Shown here piece after piece: positions 7,241-11,448 of a stretch of 11,448 bases of DNA. A program made the position numbers and the translations under genes. How positions within the stretch are numbered: position 1 is the first letter of the stretch; each line of letters begins with the position of its first letter. This stretch comes from an uncultured Eubacteriales bacterium (lineage in GTDB: Bacteria > Bacillota_A > Clostridia > Christensenellales > Aristaeellaceae), in the NCBI GenBank assembly GCA_902775835.1, contig CACYNZ010000092.1, positions 1 to 11,448 of the forward strand, in the 5' to 3' direction. Below the pieces are notes generated by a model. It searched no databases. It was not told where the DNA came from and saw only the letters and a program-made list of their open reading frames with translations.

Positions 7241-7246
7241 TATAAT
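7241..7246 (+). promoter_or_regulatory. Consensus -10 element for the nicotinamidase-like gene
   Basis: A perfect TATAAT lies 53 bases before the ATG at 7300 and downstream of the EamA terminator. No convincing -35 is present at 16-18 bases (CTGTTT at 17), so the promoter may need an activator. A short CGAAG-N6-CTTCG inverted repeat (7200-7215) sits just upstream of the -35 position and could be its site; at 5 bp per arm it could also be chance. Confidence 0.5.
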
Positions 7247-7299
7247 AAACAATAGCTGTCGGGTGAAAGGTACAACCCCTGCGGCATAGGAGGCAAGAA

Positions 7300-7821
7300 A
7301 TGAGAAAGATTCTGATCGTGATTGATATGCAGAAGGACTTTATCGATGGTGCTCTTGGAACGAAGGAAGCGGTGGCGATTGTCCCTGCTGTTGTTCGCAA
7401 GATCAAGTCCTATCCGGCGGAGGATGTTTACGCGACAAGGGATACTCATCCGGAGAATTACCTGGACACGCAGGAGGGGAGATATCTTCCGGTCAGACAC
7501 TGCATCAGAGGGACGGAAGGATGGCAATTGTGCAAAGAAGTTGCTCCGCTGATTCCGGAAGGGCACATCTTTGACAAACCGACTTTTGGATCGGCCGAGC
7601 TGGCAGAGGCTGTCAGGAAGATGGCAGCACGGGAGAAACTGGAGGTCGAGCTGGTCGGGCTCTGCACGGATATCTGCGTTGTTTCCAATGCACTGCTTCT
7701 GAAGGCGGTGCTTCCGGAGATGAAGATTTCCGTGGACGCTTCCTGCTGCGCAGGGGTGACGCCTCAGAAGCATGAGGCAGCGCTCGAGACGATGCGTTCC
7801 TGCCAGATTCAGGGAATCTGA
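7300..7821 (+). CDS. Isochorismatase-family cysteine hydrolase, nicotinamidase-like
   Basis: A 173-residue cytoplasmic amidohydrolase. The catalytic triad reads Asp9 (IDMQKDF), Lys93 (FDKPTFGS) and Cys126 (LCTDICV), the standard isochorismatase-family set. Asp48, His50 (RDTH) and His67 match the metal-binding residues of nicotinamidases, favouring hydrolysis of nicotinamide or a similar amide over isochorismatase activity. The length is close to short nicotinamidase-like proteins. AGGAGG lies 7 bases before the ATG. It is the first gene of a rightward group with a flavin reductase-like protein 103 bp downstream and a Nudix hydrolase further on. All three could touch NAD or flavin metabolism, but that link is inference. 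Confidence 0.9.
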   Translation: MRKILIVIDMQKDFIDGALGTKEAVAIVPAVVRKIKSYPAEDVYATRDTHPENYLDTQEGRYLPVRHCIRGTEGWQLCKEVAPLIPEGHIFDKPTFGSAELAEAVRKMAAREKLEVELVGLCTDICVVSNALLLKAVLPEMKISVDASCCAGVTPQKHEAALETMRSCQIQGI

Positions 7822-7924
7822 AGTCGTATGCACCGCTGGCGCTGGAGCCGGTCAGCATGGATGGCTGCGGCTGATGGCTGCAGGAGCCGGGTGACAGAAA
7901 ACAGGGTTCAGAAAGGAAAGGATT

Positions 7925-8440
7925 ATGCAGTTTGATACAGATATATTTGCACAGTTTGACAAAAAGTGGGCGCTGCTGACGGCGGGAGACAAGGAGAAGT
8001 TTAATACCATGACGATCAGCTGGGGAGGGCTCGGTACGCTCTGGGGAAAGCCGGTTGCCACCGTCTATGTACGGGAGTCCCGCTATACGCATGAATTCAT
8101 GGAAAAGGGAGATTATTTCACGGTCAGCTTCTATCCGGAGTCCTGCAGAAAGACGCTCAGTGTCCTGGGGTCAAAATCCGGGAGGGACATGGACAAGATG
8201 CATGCGTCCGGACTGACGCCAATAGAGGCAGGCAGGACCATGACATTTGCAGAGGCAGAAGTGACACTTGTCTGCAGGAAGCTGTTCAGGCAGAAGCTGG
8301 AGACGGCCAGTATACCGAAGGATATCGTGGAGAAGTTCTATGAGGGCCAGACAGCTCATGATATGTTTATCGGGGAAGTCGTGGATCTGCTTTCATTCCG
8401 CACGCCTGCTTCAGAAGAAAGGCATCTCGGAGGCAGATAA
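7925..8440 (+). CDS. Flavin reductase-like FMN-binding split-barrel protein
   Basis: A 171-residue protein of the flavin reductase-like (split beta-barrel) family. Supporting stretches are the N-terminal KEKFNTMTISWGG (23-35), the WGKP turn and YVRESRYTHEF (48-58), which contact FMN in relatives, and DYFTVSF (63-69). Members reduce FMN with NAD(P)H or act as FMN-bound electron-transfer proteins in anaerobes; the partner is not evident. AAAGGAAAGG precedes the ATG. The 103-bp upstream gap (7822-7924) holds two ATGGCTGC copies (7861 and 7874) but no clear terminator, so co-transcription with the hydrolase is possible. A partner monooxygenase is absent, which argues against an SsuE-like role. 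Confidence 0.88.
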   Translation: MQFDTDIFAQFDKKWALLTAGDKEKFNTMTISWGGLGTLWGKPVATVYVRESRYTHEFMEKGDYFTVSFYPESCRKTLSVLGSKSGRDMDKMHASGLTPIEAGRTMTFAEAEVTLVCRKLFRQKLETASIPKDIVEKFYEGQTAHDMFIGEVVDLLSFRTPASEERHLGGR

Positions 8441-8461
8441 AAGTTACTGGACACAGAAGGG

Positions 8462-9415
8462 ATGGCTGGGAAGCGCAAGGCCATGGAAGAGCTGAGAAAG
8501 CCGGACAGGACAGGAGAATGCTGCAGAGCCTTTTTCCACCTTCCGGGGTTGTTTGAGTTTTATGATCTGTATCAGGTGTTTCTGCCATTATTCCGGAGAC
8601 ACAGGGATTATTTCTATAACTGGTGCGAAATTGGTTCGATCTATGGCGCACCGGCAGACTGCCTCTGGGGCGGCGGCCGTGTCGGCGGCGGGGAGCGTGC
8701 GCCGGAGGAAGTCCTTGCGCTGACGCAGGAGTATGGGATTTCAGCCAGGCTGACGCTGAGCAATTCGCTGCTTCGGAAGGAACATCTGACGGATACCAGG
8801 TGCAACCAGCTTTGCAGGGTCTTCAGCCAGGCACAAAGTCCGCAGAGCGGTGTCATCGTTCATTTGGATATGCTCCTGAGATATCTTCAGGAGCGGTATC
8901 CGGGCTTTTACTATGTTTCGTCCACCACAAAAGTGCTGACGCAGTTTTCTCAGCTTGAGGATGAACTCAGACGGGATGACTTCCGCTTTGTAGTGCCGGA
9001 CTTCCGCCTGAACAAAGCCTTCGGCAGACTCCGGAGTCTGCAGCCTCATTTGAAAGACAAGGTGGAGTTTCTATGCAACGAATGCTGCTGGTTTGGCTGC
9101 ACGGACAGAAAAAGGTGCTATGAGGCCGTCAGCAGAAGAAACCTGAGCAGTACGGCGCCGGAATTTTGCTGTAAGTCACCCGGTGCGGACGAGGGATACC
9201 GGTTTTCGAAGGCCATGGAGAATCCTGGCTTTATCAGTGTGGACGATATCCGGAACCGCTATATGCCGATGGGCTTTTCCAACTTCAAGATTGAAGGCCG
9301 GGGGCTTGGGAGCGCCCTGGTACTGGAGTTTCTGCTGTACTACCTGACAAAGCCGGAGTACCAGATCCATGTCAGGGAGCACGTCTATCTTGACAATATG
9401 CTGGATCTGTTCTGA
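8462..9415 (+). CDS. Cysteine-rich protein, distantly U32 peptidase-like
   Basis: A 317-residue (or 310 if started at ATG 8483) soluble protein that I do not recognise with certainty. The closing motif MGFSNFKIEGRGL (270-282) and a mixed alpha/beta pattern recall U32-family proteins, several of which (UbiU/UbiV, RlhA) work on tRNA/rRNA or quinone hydroxylation with iron-sulfur clusters. A dense cysteine cluster lies at 205-219 (C205, C208, C209, C213, C219), with C236-C237 soon after. This suggests a metal or Fe-S site. The start is uncertain: ATG 8462 directly abuts AGAAGGG with no spacer, and ATG 8483 has AAGG only 3 bases away. It begins 21 bases after the flavin reductase-like gene, so the two are probably co-transcribed. 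Confidence 0.75.
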   Translation: MAGKRKAMEELRKPDRTGECCRAFFHLPGLFEFYDLYQVFLPLFRRHRDYFYNWCEIGSIYGAPADCLWGGGRVGGGERAPEEVLALTQEYGISARLTLSNSLLRKEHLTDTRCNQLCRVFSQAQSPQSGVIVHLDMLLRYLQERYPGFYYVSSTTKVLTQFSQLEDELRRDDFRFVVPDFRLNKAFGRLRSLQPHLKDKVEFLCNECCWFGCTDRKRCYEAVSRRNLSSTAPEFCCKSPGADEGYRFSKAMENPGFISVDDIRNRYMPMGFSNFKIEGRGLGSALVLEFLLYYLTKPEYQIHVREHVYLDNMLDLF

Positions 9416-9488
9416 CAGAGGGCCCCGCCTTGCAGCGGTCATCGTCAGGCGGAGCGCGTATCAGATGGCCAGCGGGATGGAGGTTACA

Positions 9489-10094
9489 ATGAAAAAGGAT
9501 CAGGATTTTATCTGGACGCCGCTTTCCGTGGAACACATCGTCCAGGATGAATGGATTGACTTCCGGAAGGTGAAATACCGCTATCCGGACGGGAGAGTGT
9601 TTGAGCCATTTTATCAGTACAGCCGCAGAAGCTATTCCGTCATCGTTCCGGTGACGGAGGATGGGCGTTATCTGTGCGTCCGCCAGTTCCGGCACGGAAT
9701 CGGGGAGGTTACAACCGAGTTCCCGGCAGGAGGGATCGAGCCGCGGGAAACGGGGGGCTCAGAGGGGGCAGAATCGACATACGATGGGGACACTGAGATG
9801 GAGGATGCTCTGATCTGCGCGAAGAGGGAGCTGGAGGAGGAGACAGGGTACGTGTCGGACAAATGGACACATCTGATTACGATTCCTTCCAACGCGACAG
9901 TAGCGGATAACTACGCTCATGTCTATCTGGCCAGGGACTGCCGGAAGATTACCGGGCAGCGTCTGGATGAGACAGAGGATCTGGAGGCGGAGCTGCTGAC
10001 CGGAGAGGAGATCGAGCATCTGATCCAGGCCGGAAAGTTCCAGCAGAGTGTCCATGTGATGGCTTATCTGCTGGCGCAGCGCGTCCTTTCCTGA
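9489..10094 (+). CDS. Nudix hydrolase, ADP-ribose pyrophosphatase type, with an insert in the Nudix box
   Basis: A 201-residue hydrolase of nucleoside diphosphates linked to another moiety. EFPAGGIEPRE (77-87) and RELEEETGY (113-121) match the two halves of the Nudix box and resemble ADP-ribose/GDP-sugar pyrophosphatases. Canonically seven residues separate the box Glu from RE. Here 25 residues lie between Glu87 and Arg113, an insert of about 18 that is rich in Gly, Ser and acidic residues. Glu105 sits at exactly seven residues before Arg113 and could take over the first Glu role. The metal-binding RE..EE residues are intact, so activity is likely. ATG 9489 has GGAGG 6 bases upstream. Longer in-frame starts overlap the previous gene and lack a ribosome site. 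Confidence 0.9.
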   Translation: MKKDQDFIWTPLSVEHIVQDEWIDFRKVKYRYPDGRVFEPFYQYSRRSYSVIVPVTEDGRYLCVRQFRHGIGEVTTEFPAGGIEPRETGGSEGAESTYDGDTEMEDALICAKRELEEETGYVSDKWTHLITIPSNATVADNYAHVYLARDCRKITGQRLDETEDLEAELLTGEEIEHLIQAGKFQQSVHVMAYLLAQRVLS

Positions 10095-10153
10095 CAGACA
10101 GGCCATGGCAGACAGGCACAGCCGTCAAACCTGCAGGGTCTCCATCGCGGCGT

Positions 10154-10834
10154 TTACAGGGAATCCGCCATCTGTGCTTCCTTGTTCAGCGTGAAGACAT
10201 TCTTCTTATAGGAAATCAGTCCCTCCCGCTGCATTTTGCTCAGCTCATTGGAGAGGGCGCTTCTGTCGACGCTGAGATAATCTGCGAGCTGCTGCCTGTC
10301 GAAGGAGATTGCAAAGTGCGTGCTTCCGTGGATGAGTGCCTGCTCGGACAGGTAGGAGAGGAGGCGCCCGCGGAGGGACTTCGGGGCGATGTGCATCATC
10401 CGGCTGGACAGGTTCAGACTTTTCTGGGCCAGAATCCGAACCAGGTTGTGAACGATCCGCTCATGAAAGCTGCATCCATTCTGGCAGACATTCAGAAGCT
10501 TGTTCAAGTCGAGGAAAAGAATCCGGCACGGCTCAGCAGCGACGACATCACAGAGCAGCTCTTTGCCTGGAATGGCAGCGTAATTCTCCGCAAAGATCCG
10601 GCCCTGTTCGATATGGCCGAAGATGTTGCTGCTCCCCCAGTAGAAGTTAACGACGATGTTGACGCTTCCGGACTCCACCATGCCGATTTCATGAACCGGA
10701 TCCCCGGCTCGGAGAATCAGCTCGTTTTTCTTATAGGCTTTTTCATGTGTCCCGAGGCATGAGAGCATCTGGCGGATTTCGCCTTCGCGGATGCCATGGA
10801 ACAGAGGGGTTGCAGAAAGCATTTGAACGTCCAT
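10154..10834 (-). CDS. Crp/Fnr-family transcriptional regulator, HcpR candidate
   Basis: A 226-residue regulator with an N-terminal cyclic-nucleotide-type effector domain (about 10-115), a dimerisation helix (about 122-147) and a C-terminal winged helix-turn-helix (178-205, recognition helix near SVDRSALSNEL). It lacks the N-terminal Cys cluster of oxygen-sensing FNR. Cysteines 26, 95, 103, 117 and 121 are scattered, so heme or another ligand is as likely as Fe-S. It is divergent from hcp, the arrangement known for HcpR regulators that respond to nitric oxide or nitrite and control the hybrid cluster protein. ATG 10834 is preferred: GAGG lies about 8 bases upstream. A TTG start at 10861 would lie inside the operator and was rejected. 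Confidence 0.9.
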   Translation of the reverse strand: MDVQMLSATPLFHGIREGEIRQMLSCLGTHEKAYKKNELILRAGDPVHEIGMVESGSVNIVVNFYWGSSNIFGHIEQGRIFAENYAAIPGKELLCDVVAAEPCRILFLDLNKLLNVCQNGCSFHERIVHNLVRILAQKSLNLSSRMMHIAPKSLRGRLLSYLSEQALIHGSTHFAISFDRQQLADYLSVDRSALSNELSKMQREGLISYKKNVFTLNKEAQMADSL

Positions 10835-10848
10835 ATTTATCCTCACAT

Positions 10849-10862
10849 GTTGTCGTAACAAC
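10849..10862. promoter_or_regulatory. Crp/Fnr-type operator GTTGT-N4-ACAAC
   Basis: A perfect dyad: GTTGT (10849-10853), CGTA, ACAAC (10858-10862). The 5-4-5 geometry is that of Crp/Fnr-family sites. It lies between the regulator gene and hcp. It would be 8-21 bases downstream of the predicted regulator start site (autorepression) and covers the -35 position of the predicted hcp promoter (class II-like activation). Confidence 0.65.
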
Positions 10863-10877
10863 GTCTATGTAATGAAA

Positions 10878-10906
10878 AGTATAGTAATCTATGGCCAACA
10901 GGTCAA
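10878..10906 (-). promoter_or_regulatory. Sigma-A promoter of the Crp/Fnr-family gene
   Basis: On the minus strand TTGACC (10906-10901), a 17-base spacer and TATACT (10883-10878) each match 5 of 6 consensus positions. Transcription would start near 10870, about 36 bases before the ATG at 10834, and run through the operator. Confidence 0.72.
10880..10885 (+). promoter_or_regulatory. -10 element of the hcp promoter
   Basis: TATAGT lies about 99 bases before the hcp ATG. The -35 position at 17 bases spacing (AACAAC, 10857-10862) is poor and is half of the GTTGT-N4-ACAAC operator, as expected for an activator-dependent promoter. The hexamer overlaps the -10 of the divergent regulator promoter. 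Confidence 0.5.
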
Positions 10907-10983
10907 GAAAGGAAAGACTTGAGGAACTGCAGGAAGGATACAAAAGCGGATGCGTTTCGCTGAGATGATTTGGAGGAAAAAAG

Positions 10984-11448
10984 ATGTGTGATAAGATGTT
11001 TTGTTACCAGTGTCAGGAAACAGCAAGGGGAACAGGATGCACAGTGTCCGGTGTCTGCGGAAAGAAGCCCGAGGTCGCACGGATGCAGGATCTGCTGATC
11101 TATGTCACAAAGGGATTGTCCTGCGTGACGACAAGGCTTCGCGAGGAAGGCAAGGCTGTGAAGAGCGATGTCAACCACCTGGTCACGGTGAACCTCTTCA
11201 CAACGATCACCAACGCGAATTTTGACAAGGACGCGATTGCGGACAGGGTGACAAAGACGCTCGCGGTGAAGGAGGAGCTCCTTCAGCAACTCACAGATCG
11301 CAGCGGCCTTCCGGATGCAGCACTTTGGAACGGCGGAAGAAGCGAGTACGAGGAGAAGGCAGCATCTGACAAGGTCGGTGTCCTGGCTACAGAGAACGAA
11401 GACATCCGCAGCCTGAGAGAGCTGATCACCTATGGCCTGAAGGGACTT
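10984..11448 (+). CDS. hcp: Hybrid cluster protein (hydroxylamine reductase), 5' part, cut by window end
   Basis: The first 155 codons of Hcp, open to the last base of the window; the full protein is normally about 530-550 residues. The N-terminal [4Fe-4S] ligands follow C-x2-C-x8-C-x5-C (Cys7, 10, 19, 25), the class I spacing found mainly in anaerobes. GCTVSGVCGKKPEVA and the helical region around DLLIYVTKGLS are family signatures. Hcp reduces nitric oxide (and hydroxylamine in vitro) in the cytoplasm under nitrosative stress. GGAGG lies 7 bases before the ATG at 10984. The residues binding the hybrid Fe-S-O cluster lie beyond the window. Divergence from a Crp/Fnr regulator with a shared operator fits HcpR control. 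Confidence 0.96.
   Translation, partial: MCDKMFCYQCQETARGTGCTVSGVCGKKPEVARMQDLLIYVTKGLSCVTTRLREEGKAVKSDVNHLVTVNLFTTITNANFDKDAIADRVTKTLAVKEELLQQLTDRSGLPDAALWNGGRSEYEEKAASDKVGVLATENEDIRSLRELITYGLKGL

Noticed and set aside
7925..8440. The flavin reductase-like gene as the SsuE partner of a sulfonate-use system with the ABC importer.
   Set aside because: It is on the opposite strand in a separate unit, and no SsuD-type or TauD-type oxygenase is present; an anaerobe would not be expected to use one.
9425..9452. CCGCCT-N16-AGGCGG inverted repeat between the cysteine-rich gene and the Nudix gene.
   Set aside because: No T tract and a long loop; not a convincing terminator or operator.
10892..10905. 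Imperfect dyad TGGCC-AACA-GGTCA as a second Crp/Fnr site.
   Set aside because: It is unlike the GTTGT-N4-ACAAC site, has a mismatch, and its right part is already explained as the -35 box of the regulator promoter.

Overview
The window looks like chromosome from a Gram-positive anaerobe of the Clostridia, probably a gut or oral Lachnospiraceae-type organism. The grounds are strong AGGAGG-type ribosome sites, mid-range base composition, tight co-directional operons, a hybrid cluster protein of the short cysteine-spacing type found in strict anaerobes, and NitT/TauT-type transporter genes without any oxygen-dependent desulfonation gene. The organism cannot be named from the sequence alone. No tRNA, rRNA, CRISPR array, IS element or phage gene was seen.

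Layout. (1) 159-809 (+): a small SGNH/GDSL hydrolase. (2) 6410 down to 865 (-): one five-gene operon read leftward, with a cysteine-synthase-family PLP enzyme (5424-6410), an ABC permease (4397-5395), an ABC ATPase (3603-4403), a secreted substrate-binding protein (2402-3526) and a free-standing LanC-like zinc protein (865-2400). The permease and ATPase overlap, and the binding protein and LanC-like gene are one base apart. The operon starts from an AT-rich region with a perfect 11-bp inverted repeat over a TATAAT -10 element. (3) 6670-10094 (+): a half-size EamA transporter with its own terminator, then a nicotinamidase-like hydrolase, a flavin reductase-type protein, a cysteine-rich protein distantly like U32 peptidases, and a Nudix hydrolase. 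(4) 10154-end: a Crp/Fnr regulator (-) divergent from hcp (+, cut by the window end), sharing a 44-150 bp control region with overlapping -10 boxes and a perfect GTTGT-N4-ACAAC operator.

How they fit. The most unusual unit is the leftward operon. A lanthionine-cyclase fold with a Cys-Cys-Cys zinc site is co-transcribed with an importer for a small (probably anionic or sulfur-containing) solute and a beta-substituting PLP enzyme. No precursor peptide, dehydratase or export gene is present. This suggests thiol/dehydroalanine-type small-molecule or protein chemistry rather than a lantibiotic, but that is inference. The binding protein adds two oddities: a lipobox in which the essential Cys is Tyr, and a Ser/Thr/Glu-rich tail. 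The right-hand end is a recognisable nitrosative-stress module (HcpR-type regulator and Hcp) whose control site can be read directly from the sequence.
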